Assembly: GCF_949987535.1 (NCBI RefSeq)
Contig: NC_080079.1
Span: 55,105,000 to 55,168,999, forward strand
Direction: 5' to 3'
Source of the DNA: Balaenoptera acutorostrata
Taxonomy: Eukaryota > Chordata > Mammalia > Artiodactyla > Balaenopteridae
Length of the DNA stretch: 64,000 nucleotides
Under the pieces are notes generated by a model. The model was not told the DNA's origin. It ran no database searches and saw only the letters and a list, made by a program, of their open reading frames with translations. This document shows positions 35,556-45,739 of the stretch, one piece after another (positions within the stretch are counted from its first letter, which is position 1; each line of letters starts with the position of its first letter). Position numbers and translations under genes: made by a program.

Positions 35556-35688
35556 TTTTGTTTTGATTTGCATTTCTCTAATAATTAGTGATGTTGCGCA
35601 TCTTTTCGTGTGTTCGTTGGCAATCTGTATGTCTTCTTTCTGTATGTCTTCTTTGGAGAAATGTCTATTTAGGTCTTCTGCCCATTTT
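35556..35688 (-). repeat. L1 ORF2 C-terminal block (minus) of the rearranged insertion
   Basis: Reverse of ORF2: 'gttttgatttgcatttctctaataattagtgatgttg' through 'aggtcttctgcccattttt', matching 7735-7855 of the first L1 in the same direction. It contains a 15-bp tandem duplication CTGTATGTCTTCTTT (35626-35655). It ends at the right TSD. Confidence 0.85.
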
Positions 35689-35699
35689 TGACTCTATTT
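35689..35699. repeat. Right TSD of the rearranged L1
   Basis: TGACTCTATTT, a perfect copy of 32282-32292. L1 similarity (which would continue 'ttggattagg') stops exactly here. Confidence 0.8.
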
Positions 35700-36299
35700 T
35701 ATTTAAACCACACTGCCTTGCTGTCAGTACTTTTGTACTGACAGAAGATAGTCAAAGCATTTCACAGTTGTGTGCTTTCTCTCTCTTGCTTATAAAGTTT
35801 TGATGGATTTATACAGTTTGCTAAGTTTTTTGATAGCTAATTTCTCTTCTGAATGTTCTGCTTAACATAGTATTTCACATGTGTTTCATAAGATCATATA
35901 ATTTTGCTACTAATTGATGGAGTTTTTTTCACTTTTTTAGGTGGTTATTACTATTTTAGGTGGTAAGGATTGATTTTTTGTTTGATTATCTTGAATATAT
36001 ATATATTGATATATATCATATTGATATACCAATTGATATATGTATACATGCATATATGTATTTTATATATATATCAAGTGATTATGTGCACATATATACA
36101 TACATATTACATATTTTATACATGTATATATCAACTGATTTTCAAGCTCATTGACATAGAGTATTTGCCTTTTAAAGACATCTGTGTAGAATTACATTAG
36201 CTTCATGTTGCTATTGCTCTATATTATTTTTGGTCTGGTAGTCTGGATTTATCTTTATTGTTTTTATTTATTTTTAAAAATTAATTAAATTTTAATTTT
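35700..36299. other. Non-coding with an AT-rich microsatellite-like tract
   Basis: 35990-36130 is almost entirely 'atatat' and 'acatacata' type sequence, and plus-strand open stretches through it are low-complexity. No repeat family otherwise recognised. Confidence 0.5.
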
Positions 36300-36671
36300 T
36301 ACTTTTTATTTTTTAAAATACATTTATTTTTTTATTTTTTTATTTATTGGCTGTGTTGGGTCTTCGTTGCTGGATGTGGGCTTTCTGTAGCTGTGGCAAG
36401 CAGGGGCTACTCTTCATTGCGGTGCACGGGCTTCTCATTGCTGTGGCTTCTCTTGTTGCAGGGCACCGTCTCTAGTCATGCGAGCTTCAGTAGTTGTGGC
36501 AGATGGGCTTCAGTAGTTGTGGCTCCCAGGCTGTAGAGCGCAGGCTCCGTAGTTGTGGCATATGGGCTTAGTTGCTCCGCGGCATGTGGGATCTTCCTGG
36601 ACCAGGGCTCAAACCTGTGTCCCCTTCATTGGCAGGTGGATTCTTAACCACTGCGTTACCAGGGAAGTCCC
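36300..36671 (-). mobile_element. CHR-type SINE (long form), antisense
   Basis: T-rich tail, then GGCTGTGTTGGGTCTTCGTT to CAGGGAAGTCCC. The B box reads GGGCTCAAACC (mutated). Flanks share 'gat(t)ttatcttta' (about 36246 and 36673), an imperfect TSD. It carries an internal 'cttcagtagttgtgg' duplication. Confidence 0.92.
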
Positions 36672-36959
36672 AGATTTTATCTTTAATCTGTCTTTTTTTA
36701 AGGACTAGCTCTTGGTTTAGTTTTATTATTATTTAATATTTTCTTTTTTTAAATTTTATTTTGTATGTTTCATTAGTTTTTAGTACTCTGTACTAATGCT
36801 GTGTATACTAGCACTCTGTATAGAGTAAAAGAGTACTCTATAGAGTACTGCACTTTACTGAAAATGCTGTGTTATTTTCTAATAACTGAACTGAATAGTG
36901 TATTTTTCCTCTGAATGCTATAGATGAGATGTACACAATGCTCTCAATTCTAATCATTT

Positions 36960-37315
36960 TTTAAAAAAATAAATTTATTTATTTATTTATTTTTGGCTGC
37001 TCTGGGTCTTCATTGCTGTGTGCAGACTTCCTCTAGTTGCAGCGAACGGGGGCTACTCTTGGTTGTAGTGTGCGGGTTTCTCATTGCAGTGGCTTCTCTT
37101 ACTGTGGAGCACGGCCTCTGGGTGTGTGCGCTTCAGTAGTTGCAGCACGCAGGCTCAGTAGCTGTGGCTTGCAGGCTCTAGAGCACAGGGTCAGTAGTTG
37201 TGGTGCATGAGCTTAGTTGTTCCATGGCATGTGGGATCTTCCCAGACCAGGGATTGAATCCATGTCCCCTGCATTGGCAGGCGATTCTTAACCACTGCAC
37301 CACCAGGGAAATCCC
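36960..37315 (-). mobile_element. CHR-type SINE (long form), antisense
   Basis: Tail ATTTATTTATTTATTTATTT, body to CCACCAGGGAAATCCC. A perfect 14-bp TSD AATTCTAATCATTT flanks it (36946-36959 and 37316-37329). Confidence 0.94.
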
Positions 37316-37486
37316 AATTCTAATCATTTAAAAAAATCCCTTAGTTTGGTTTTAGTTTCCTCTATAACCCAAGTTATTTAGAAGGTATACTATGTATATT
37401 TAACTTCCAAATTGGTTATTATTCGCTATTCTTCTACAGTTAATTACATGTTATTTTATATTGTTTTACATAGTTTTTCTACTTGT

Positions 37487-37623
37487 TTCTTTTTTTTTTT
37501 CTTTTTTTTTTTTCCCGGCTGTGCCGCACATCTTGTGGGATCTTAGTTCCCCGGCCAGGGATCAAACCCGGGCCCCAGAAGTGAAAGTGCCAAGTCCTAA
37601 CCACTGGACTGCCAAAGAATTCC
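37487..37623 (-). mobile_element. CHR-type SINE (short form), antisense
   Basis: T-rich tail, then 'cggctgtgccgcacatcttgtgggatcttagttcc' and 'ccaagtcctaaccactggactgccaaagaattcc', the reverse of the short CHR form. The flanks CTACTTGTTTC and CTACTTACTTC look like a slightly diverged TSD. Confidence 0.9.
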
Positions 37624-37625
37624 CT

Positions 37626-38111
37626 ACTTACTTCATTCTTTGCATGATTTAGTGGGCTTTGTGTATTGCTAACAGTATAATATATATTTGTATTTAAATT
37701 TTTCTTGAGCATCTGAATGTATTTTATTTTTATTGGACAGAAAGCCCGCAAATATAAAATATGTGAATCTTATTAAACTGTTATTCAACTTATTTCTATA
37801 TATATTGCATTATAGCCACTTCATATATCACTTACTGAGATAACTCTGTTAAAATTTTCAACTTATAATTGTCGTTGTGCCATAGACTTCTATTACATAT
37901 TAATTTTTATTTCTAACTTTTGTTTCCTATATTTATTTAGCAAGATATCTTTTAAATAGGATACCTTGTTGTGGTATAAGGAATATGTGAAATTAATGCT
38001 CATTTTTTCTAGTAAGTGATGGAAATAGAAATCACTTTAACCATATCTTTATTCTGGAAAACATTCATTTGTGTGTTCTTCTGTGTGTTTCAAGTGTAGA
38101 GTAAGAAAGGA
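37626..38111. other. Non-coding, no recognised feature
   Basis: AT-rich spacer between two antisense SINEs; nothing identified. Confidence 0.4.
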
Positions 38112-38124
38112 TCAACATTTTTTT

Positions 38125-38419
38125 TTTTTAATTATTTATTTATTTATTTATTTTTTTGGCTGTGCTGGGTCTTCGTTTCTGTGCGAGGGCTTTCTCTAGT
38201 TGCGGCAAGTGGGGGCCACTCTTCATCGCGGTGCGCGGGCCTCTCAGTATCGCGGCCTCTCTTGTTGCGGAGCACAGGCTCCAGACACGCAGGCTCAGTA
38301 GTTGTGGCGCACGGGCTTTGTTGCTCTGCGGCATGTGGGATCTTCCCAGACCAGGGCTCAAACCCGTGTCCCCTGCATTGGCAGGCAGATTCTCAACCAC
38401 TGCACCACCAGGGAAGCCC
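38125..38419 (-). mobile_element. CHR-type SINE (long form), antisense
   Basis: Tail (ATTT)n, GGCTGTGCTGGGTCTTCGTT, the GC-rich domain (ATCGCGGTGCGCGGGCCTCT) and the end CCACCAGGGAAGCCC. TSD TCAACATTTTTTT at about 38112-38124 and 38420-38432. Same long subtype as at 26448, 51501 and 58544. Confidence 0.94.
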
Positions 38420-38432
38420 TCAACATTTTTTT

Positions 38433-39289
38433 GTAAGTATATTTTATTTTCCTTTAGAACAGCTTGGCAAAAACTACCTCAGTCCTTGTCATTCAACAAG
38501 TTTCACTGTGGAAGCCCTGGGCAAGCTTATTGAATTAACATCTCCAGTTGTGAAGTCCAAGATCCAAGGTTAGGAAGATTATTGCAGTGGAAAAGTAGTT
38601 CTAACCAACCAAATTCTAGTGGTGAAGAAAGCCAGAGAAAATTCTGAAATAATACCTTCTTGAAGAACGAAAGATGAGTCTAGGATAGTGATCCAGCTTT
38701 AAGACAAAATGTTATTTGTGATAGGTGGCAATACTGCAATAAGAGCATGTCACAGGACATCTAATCTACGTTGGGGAGTTGGGGTAGGGGATCTTTTCTT
38801 GAGGAAGTTGAAATTTGAAGAACAAGACCCATTTAACTGGCAGCTTTGTTTGCAGCATCACAATGCCAGAATTAAGTAGACTTTTTCTTGAAAGTACGTA
38901 AAATATGTTGAGCTAGATATAACAACAACAACAATGTTGTGGAATCCACTTATAGCAGAAATAAAGCAGAATCTGAAAGAACCTGCTTGTGAAGTGATGT
39001 AGCAAGGAACTGGGGAAATGTCAGAAGAGGATTGAATCTGAGGATTTAACATCTACAAAACTGGAAAAGATGTGCCCAGTGGGCCTTTGAAAGGGGCAGA
39101 GAACCTTGAAGGAAGTGGAATCAAAAAAGGCCAAGTGGCAAAGAAGCTTGACTCTGTCCTGGAGCTCTGGGTGACTCCTGTTAGAGACGTTGTCGTGGAG
39201 TCTTAATTTAAATACCAGCATGTGGAATGTATCCTCAAGGTGGTGAAATTACTGTGAGATTATTCTAATCACTAAAACAACAGCTGCAA
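38433..39289. other. Non-coding, no recognised family
   Basis: No clear repeat. The last part may already belong to the old L1 that starts near 39380. Minus-strand open stretches of 64-66 codons have no domain. Confidence 0.35.
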
Positions 39290-39299
39290 ACAACACACA

Positions 39300-39347
<48 letters not shown>
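39290..39347. repeat. (CA)n microsatellite
   Basis: About 58 bp of CA units with one 'cacatac' interruption near the left end. The right part is a long pure run, so the locus is likely length-polymorphic. Confidence 0.95.
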
Positions 39348-39348
<1 letters not shown>

Positions 39349-39857
39349 CAATTGGCAGGAGGAATTTAAAAACCATCTGTAGGAATTTTGTCAAAATAAA
39401 GGGCACGTTAGATTCCACATGAAGGGAATCAGCAATAGAAAGGAGATAAAAATTAAGAATACCCGTGGTGTGAGTGACTAGAACAATTTGAAAGGCACTA
39501 TAAAGTAAATATGTTGAAAGGATTAGATGGATAAAATAAGGATTAGAAAAAATGGAAACTATAAGAAGAACAGCCATATTTTAAAAAGAATGAAATAAAA
39601 CTTCTAGAAATAAAATTATAGCCCTTGATATAAAAAACCCCAATGAATGTTAAATAGCAGATAAGGCACATTTAAAGAGAGATTTAGTGAACTGAAAGAT
39701 AGATCTGAGAATATAATCCACAATGCAGCACAGAAATGGAAAAAGGAAATATGAGAGGTAAAAGTTATAAAGAAGAGATTGGGAACATATCTAAGAATCA
39801 ATCTGCGAAGATGTACAAAGCTATTATAGAGAAAACTTAAAAATTTTTCAAAGTACA

Positions 39858-39987
39858 GACGCAAGAGCGAGGGGATATGGGGATATATGTACACGTATAG
39901 CTAATTCACTTTGTTATACAGCAGAAACTAACACAACCATGTAAAGCAATTATACTCCAATAAAGATGTTTAAAAAAATTTTTTTTA
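39858..39987 (+). mobile_element. L1 3' end, 130 bp, severely 5'-truncated
   Basis: 'gatatggggatatatgtacacg', 'ctaattcactttgttatacagcagaaactaacac' and 'aaagcaattatactccaataaagatg', then an A-rich tail. TSD CAAAGTACA at 39849-39857 and 39988-39996. Only L1 3'UTR is present. Confidence 0.9.
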
Positions 39988-40437
39988 CAAAGTACATAAA
40001 AGAAGGACTGTATTAATAAAGAGATATCTCACTTCATGGATGAAAGAGTCAGTATCTTAAAGATGTCACATCTTCTCACATGCAAATAAACATCTAAATG
40101 TGTTTTTTTCCACAGAGCTTTAACAGAGTGATCTTAAATTTAGAGAGATGATTTAGAATTTAGAATTTCTGATAACAGACAGACATGACATTTTTAGAGC
40201 AGAATAAGGTGGGAGGTAAGTAGAAAAAAATTGCTGGACTAGGTACCCAAATATGTTATAAAGCTATGGTAATGAGAACAGTGTTGATATAGGCAGAAGA
40301 ATGGACTTAGAGGGAAACAACAGAATAAAGATTCCAGAAGCAAATCCTTTATGGGAACTTGACATATACAAGTCACAGTTTATAAAACAGTAAACAAATG
40401 ATTGACTAGTCTGGGCATTGGAAAATTTCTTTAAGAC

Positions 40438-40625
40438 CCAGATATTAACTATTTTAGGTATTGGGTGTCATATAGTCCCTGTCACAACTACTCAGCTCTG
40501 CTGTTGTAGCACAAAAGGAACCAAATATATTGTATAACAGGGTGAGGGGGGCTGTGTTTAGTACAGCTTTATTTACAAAACTAGGCAGCTGGCCCATAAG
40601 CCACAGTTTGTCAGTCTCTGGTCTG
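40438..40625 (+). mobile_element. hAT-type MER element remnant
   Basis: 'tattttaggtattgggtgtcatatagtccctgtcacaactactcagctctgctgttgtagcac' and 'ggctgtgtttagtacagctttatttacaaaactaggcagctggccc' follow a common non-autonomous hAT element ('ctttgtgggccatacagtctctgttgcaactactcaactctgc'). Family number not assigned. It lies inside the ancient L1. Confidence 0.75.
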
Positions 40626-40975
40626 TTTAATAAACTGCTTTCAGATATCTGACAATTTGATTTGGAAAATTACGAGATTAGATCCCCACCTTATCCTCCT
40701 GCACATAGGACAAATCCCACATGGTCTAGTGCTTTAAATACAAAACAAACAAACAAACAAAATAATCCTTTGCTTAGAGAAAAATACAGGGGAGTGTCAT
40801 AGTAGGATAAGGTTTTTTGAACAAGAAACAATCACAAAAATTAAAATGTAAAATATCGATAAATTCGGCATTATATTTTTAAAGTTTCTATATGTCCAAA
40901 TATATTACATGAGCTAAGTTTTAAAATAGGCTGCAGTTTGGAAAATGATATTAGCAACATATAAAATGCGACTGA

Positions 40976-41100
40976 AGGATTCCCTGGCGGTCCAGTGGTT
41001 AAGACTCTGCGCTTCCAATGGAGGGGGCTTGGGTTCGATCCCTGGCCTGGGAACTAAGATCCAGCATGCCGCTCGGCGCGGCCAAAAAACAACCACCAAA
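40976..41100 (+). mobile_element. CHR-type SINE (short form)
   Basis: 'ggattccctggcggtccagtggttaagactctgcgcttccaatgg', B box GGTTCGATCCC (canonical), end 'ggcgcggccaaaaaac'. The A tail is short and I could not see a clear TSD. Confidence 0.9.
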
Positions 41101-41278
41101 ATCCAGCCCAGGATTAATTAAAAGAATGCTTATAGAACTTACAGATCAATAAGAAAAACTAGCCAAAATAAAAATAAAATGGGCAAACAACATCTAGAGT
41201 CAATTTAGGAAGAGGAAATTCAAATGATGGATACATATGAAAATTTGCTTAATCTCTAGTAATCAGGTAAATATAACA

Positions 41279-41788
41279 TCTTCTTTAGCCATTCATCTGT
41301 CAGTGGACACTAAGGTTGCTTCCATGTCTTGGTTATCATAAACAATGCCATTTGTAGCAAAATGGATGGACCAAGAGATTATCATACTAAGTGAAGTGAG
41401 TCAGAAAGAGAAAGACAAATACCATATGATATCACTTATATGTGGAATCTAAAATATGAAACAAATGAACTTAATCTATGAAACAGAAACAGACTCACAG
41501 ATATAGGGAACAGACTTGTGGTTGCCAAGCGGGAGGTGGGATGGAGGAGGGATGGATTGGGAGTTTGGGATTAGCAGATGCAAACTATTATATATAGAAT
41601 GGATAAACAAGGTCCTACTCTATAGCACAGGGAACTATATTTAACATCCTGTAATAATAATGGAAAAGAATATGAATATATATATTATATATATATATAT
41701 ATATATCTCTGAATCACTTTGCTATACACCAGAAACTAATACAACATTGTAAATCAAGTAAACTTCAATAAAATACATTTAAAAAAAT
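41279..41788 (+). mobile_element. Twin-primed (5'-inverted) L1 3' end
   Basis: 41279-41346 is the reverse of ORF2 ('tcttctttagccattcatctgtcagtggacactaaggttgcttcc'). From about 41342 the sense strand takes over ('atgccatttgtagcaaaatggatgg') and runs through the 3'UTR to an A-rich end at 41788. Inverted 5' segment plus sense 3' segment, with about 60 bp lost between and a short overlap at the junction, is the classic twin-priming form. An (AT)n run sits at 41677-41707. The 3'UTR subfamily differs from that of the next element. Confidence 0.85.
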
Positions 41789-41792
41789 ATTG

Positions 41793-42722
41793 CTTCCAAA
41801 ATATATAAACAGCTCATGCAGCTCAATATCAAAAAAACAAACAACCCAATCCAGAAATGGGCAGAAGACCTAAATAAACATTTCTCCAAAGAAGACATAC
41901 AGATGGCCAAGAGGCCCATGAGAAGCTGCTCGACATCACTAATTATTAGAGAAATGCAAATCAAAACTACAGTGAGGTATCACCTCACACCGGTTAGAAT
42001 GGGCATGATCAGAAAATCTACAAACAAATGCTGGAGAGGGTGTGGAGAAAAGGGACCCCTCTTGCATTGTTGGTGGGAATGTAAATTGATACAGCCACTA
42101 TGGAGAACAGTATGGAGGTTCCTTAAAAAACTAAAAATAGAATTACCATATGACCCAGCAATCCCACTACTGGGCATGTACCCAGAGAAAACCATAATTC
42201 AAAAAGACACATGCACCCCAGTGTTCATTGCAGCACTACTTAACAATAGCCAGGTCATGGAAGCAACCTAAATGCCCATCGACAGATGAATGGATAAAGA
42301 AGATGTGGTACATATATACAATGGAATATTACTCAGCCATAAAAAGGAATGAAATTGGGTCATTTGTAGAGACGTGGATGGACCTAGAGACTGTCATACA
42401 GAGTGAAGTAAGTCAGAAAGAGAAAAACAAATATCGTATATTAACGCATATAGGTGGCATCTAGAAAAATGGTACAGATGGACTGGTTTGCGAGGCAGAA
42501 ATAGAGACACAGATGCAGAGAACAAACATATGGACACCAAGGGGGGAAAGTGGGGAGGGGCGGATGAACTGGGAGATTGGGATTGACATATATACACCAA
42601 CATGTATAAAATATGTAACCAATAAGAACCTGCTGTATAGCACAGGGAAATCCACTTAGCTGTATAGTAGAAACTAATACAACATTGTAAAACAACTATA
42701 CCCCAATTAAAAAAAAATTTTT
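41793..42722 (+). mobile_element. 5'-truncated L1, sense
   Basis: Starts in ORF2 at 'ccaaaatatataaacagctcatgcagctc' and runs through the ORF2 end, a 3'UTR ('aacctgctgtatagcacagggaaatccac') and 'ccccaattaaaaaaaaa'. It follows directly behind another L1 3' end, giving two tandem L1 tails from different subfamilies. Confidence 0.93.
41816..42464 (+). pseudogene. L1 ORF2 C-terminal fragment
   Basis: About 215 codons of the ORF2 end. The frame runs from [15 protein letters not shown] to [11 protein letters not shown] and continues after a one-base shift near 42230-42270 as [17 protein letters not shown] to NKYRILTHIGGI. The cysteine motif CX3CX7HX4C is intact ([20 protein letters not shown]). This domain is needed for retrotransposition, but the endonuclease and polymerase parts are absent. 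Confidence 0.9.
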
Positions 42723-42762
42723 TTTTAAATTCACAATCTTAAAAGTTATTGTGTGTTCTGGC

Positions 42763-42828
42763 TTGAGAAGCAGTATACCTGAAACTAACATAATATTGTA
42801 TATCAACCATATTTCAATTAAAAAATAG
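42763..42828 (+). repeat. Third L1 3' terminal scrap
   Basis: 'gcagtatacctgaaactaacataatattgtatatcaaccatatttcaattaaaaaa' is the last roughly 60 bp of an L1 3'UTR. It differs from the two tails just upstream. Confidence 0.75.
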
Positions 42829-43880
42829 TTTCAGTTACAATATTTCTATAAACAAAGTCAGTATTATAATCTTAATATAATACTAAGATAGTATAATATC
42901 TGCTCGTCAAACTGTAGAGAGTAGTGGAAGTAAATCACACTTAAGTTAGAAAGTGTTGAAGCTACCAGACATTTTCTTTCTCTTATTTAGCACAAGCCAA
43001 AACACTTTATCAAAGCTTGCTTTGGGTATCCATATAAAGCTCCATGTGGGCAAGCAAATGGAAAGGGGGTTTGTACAACACCTATTTAAACCAAAGGACC
43101 TGGTTTCAGCATTGGAAGCCTAGAGTTGTAGTTACTGGGAAAATGTAGAGGGGGGAATCATATTGCTGCTTTAAGTGTCTACAGCCATGTTGGAAAGCAA
43201 TTTGCCAATATTTAATAATGCTGAAGTTATGTGTACACTAATATCCATCAACTTCCAGTATATATTCAGGAGGAACTCTTACACATATGCATATGGAGAC
43301 ATATAAGGACTTTCTTGTGACATTTTTTATAGTTGCAAAAAGAAAGGCAAGCAAAAAAGAAATATTCCTCAATGGAGGAAAGATGAATACTTCCAGTGCT
43401 AATGAGTACATTATTTTCACATACATATTTTATGTATATCAAAATTATAGCATTGACTGAAACCTTCTTGCAGAATTATAAGTATAATAATATTACTTTT
43501 TCATAACAATGGAAAATGCAAAAAACAATGCAGTATATTGCTGTTTTAGTCAGACAGAGAGAAAGAGGGAGAAAATAAATGGATTATAAATACATAAGGA
43601 TTTGTGGACTTGGCTGGAAAGGAAAACCACAAATTTCCGGAGTCTGGATGCCTCTTGAGAAAGAGAGGAATGAAATTGGAAAGAAATTCCATGGGAACAT
43701 TGTATTTATAATATTTTATTTTCTTAGAAGTGACATTAAGCAGTTTTGACAATGATACCTTTATTATATATGGGTGGTGGGTACAACTGACATCACATCT
43801 TATTTATGTAGTTTTCTCCATGCTTAAATAATAATTTTTGAAAAGGAAAAGAAGAAAAACAATGTGTTTGTCTTTTTCTA
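42829..43880 (+). repeat. Ancient L1/HAL1-like ORF2 end, sense
   Basis: From about 43160: 'ggaaagcaatttgccaatatttaataatgctgaag' (compare 'gagcaatttggcaatatctagtaaagttgaag'), 'tatattcaggaggaactcttacacatatgcatatggagacatataagg', then 'ttgtgacattttttatagttgcaaaaag'. It is probably the downstream continuation of the ancient L1 at 39380-41277. 42829-43160 is unassigned. Confidence 0.6.
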
Positions 43881-43939
43881 TATGTAAATAGATGTATATA
43901 TACACATATCCATACACATAAATAGAGTGAGGAAGAGTG

Positions 43940-45400
43940 GTAGAGGTTTGATTATTCAAGGCAAAAGCGTGCAAAGAAAGTAAAAAAATTGAGAAATTTC
44001 AGGGCTGCAGGTACAAGATAAGGTTTGAAATATTTGTAGGTAATAGATCATGCAGAGCATTGTTAGGCAACATAGAATTTCATTGAAGGTTTTTAAATTG
44101 AGGTGGGAGAGAAGTTGGTTTTAATAAATTCTGTTTTAAAGGATCTTGGAGAATGCAGCAAAGAAAATGTACTGAGAAGTACACGCGAACATTGCAGATT
44201 AGCTACTTAGAGATCTATTTCAGTGGTTTCAAGAAGAAACAATGGCAGCGTGTAGTAGTCGAGGGTGTAATATCGATAGAACTTGGTGATAAATTGGGTG
44301 AAAGAAATGAAAGTATCAAAATGATTCCGAGTATTTAGCCTACACTGTGCCATCCCATTAGGCAAAGGATATAGGAAAAAGTGAAGATCATAATTTCAGT
44401 TTGAATATGTTTAGTTAGGTATGAACTTGAGACATGTAAGTGGAGATGTCAGGTCATCCCAGAGCTTAGTAGTACAGTTTTGGTTGGAGTTTGAGAATTT
44501 TGTGTATTTTGGTAATTGAAGTTATGGGCCAGTATTGTACAGCCTAGGAGAGCATAGAGTCAGAGGAAAAATGGCCCTGATCTTTAACCTTGAAGAACTT
44601 CAGTTTCAAATGTCAACATGAAGAAGAGGTGCATGGGAATAAGACTGAGAAGTTGTCAGGGAGTTAGGGAGAAAAGCAGGATATAGCTATGTCAGTAGTA
44701 TAAACAGAAGTAAAAGGAAGACAATGCTTCCAGGAAAAAGTAGTCAAATAGGATTGAAAGCTAGTGGGAGGTGAGATAGGATGAAGACTAAAAAATACCT
44801 ACTGGACTCAGTGACATGGTTACCAGAGAACTATTCTAGTGTCATAACAGAGGCAGATAACTGGTTTGTCTGAAAATTCGGTGAAGTATGGATAAATGAA
44901 GGTTATGAGTATAAACATTTTTGAAATTGGTTCATCTTTTTGGAGAGAGGGATGGTTATATCTGGAAAGGGCTGCTGGATCAAAATTTGATGTAATATAT
45001 TTAACGGGAAATTAAATTGAAAGGAAGAAAGATGTTGAATATTCCAGGCAGAAAGGCAAACATTCTGAAGTTAGAATGGGAATTCTACACATGGGTAGAG
45101 GAATCAGACTCAGATACAAGGAAGGACAGTTTATCTTCTGTAAAAGGAGGGAGGGGAGGCAGATTTGTTGGATAGTATATTCCTCAGAAGGAAGCTGAAG
45201 AATTCTGACTTTTCTCTTAAGGAAAAGTACACACATCTGTAGGACTAGGGGTTGGGACTGAGGGGCAGAGTGTTTGAGAAGTGAGAGAGCAAGGTATAAA
45301 ATTGTTACTGCAGAGAGTGAGAGAGCAGAAAGAACCAGAGTTCTTTCTTGCAGTTTTGCTGGCCCGTTTGAGATCATGTTCATGAATTTATGGCTGTAAG
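43940..45400 (-). repeat. Long L2 LINE segment, antisense
   Basis: Follows reverse L2 over about 1.4 kb in order: 'gatcatgcagagcattgttagg' with 'ttcattgaaggtttttaaattgagg', 'gagacatgtaagtggagatgtcaggt', 'ttggagtttgagaattttg', 'cagcctaggagagcatagagtcagagg', and finally 'gaagttagaatgggaattctacacatg'. Every frame is closed. A 123-codon minus-strand open stretch (45012-45383) lies on the L2 coding strand but shows no reverse-transcriptase motif I can recognise. Confidence 0.6.
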
Positions 45401-45739
45401 GATGTGCAATGACAAGTGAAATTCTCTAGCTGCCTTTGGCTCTTCAGATATAGGCATAGAGAAAGCATGCGGCTGCAGATATGCTGGGGGGATGGGGTGC
45501 TTTTGCTCCCCTGGTGCAATAACGATTCAAGGTGTTTCTGCATTGGGGCAGAATGGCCTGGAATCTAAGTTGTATACAGAGAAAGGACAGGAGAGGACTG
45601 ACAGAATCTTTTACAACTGGTGCCTTCCTTTTCTGGGGGAAGATAAAAAACAAAATTGCCAGATTACATTTTTAAGCAAATTTTCCTGTAGTTCACGGAT
45701 AATAAAATTTCTGAGCCCTTATTTGCTCCATATATTTTT
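45401..45739. other. Non-coding, no recognised feature
   Basis: Nothing identified; short overlapping open stretches on both strands are incidental. Confidence 0.4.

Larger units (their letters stand above)
32293..35688. mobile_element. Multiply inverted L1 insertion within one TSD
   Basis: Four blocks lie between identical 11-bp TSDs. 32293-32856: L1 3' end on the minus strand (T-rich end, 3'UTR, last part of ORF2). 32857-about 33084: 5'UTR-like sequence, orientation uncertain, probably minus. About 33085-35555: plus strand, ORF1 and the first third of ORF2. 35556-35688: an ORF2 C-terminal piece, minus strand again. Relative to the L1 map, about 300 bp between the two minus-strand ORF2/3' pieces and the reverse-transcriptase region are missing. 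One pair of TSDs argues for one integration with inversion during target-primed reverse transcription. Inactive. Confidence 0.82.
39380..41277 (+). repeat. Ancient L1 (ORF1 to ORF2), sense, fragmented
   Basis: 39480-39850 resembles an old ORF1 coiled-coil region ('gatttagtgaactgaaagatagatctgagaatataatcc'). 40150-40437 follows ORF2 ('aaatatgttataaagctatggtaatgagaacagtgttgatatagg'). 40640-40970 continues with 'gatccccacctt' and 'ttgcttagagaaaaatacagggg'. 41110-41277 carries 'aaaatgggcaaacaac' and 'cttaatctctagtaatcagg'. All lie in the same order and strand as L1. Younger elements interrupt it at 39858, 40438, 40976 and 41279. Confidence 0.65.

Noticed and set aside
35960..36200. Two overlapping plus-strand open stretches rich in I and Y
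   Set aside because: Translations of an AT-rich microsatellite-like tract.
39290..39347. Regularly spaced repeats as a possible CRISPR-like array
   Set aside because: A simple CA microsatellite with no spacers, in a mammalian genome.
45012..45383. 123-codon minus-strand open stretch
   Set aside because: Lies on the coding strand of an L2 relic but shows none of the reverse-transcriptase or endonuclease motifs; likely chance.
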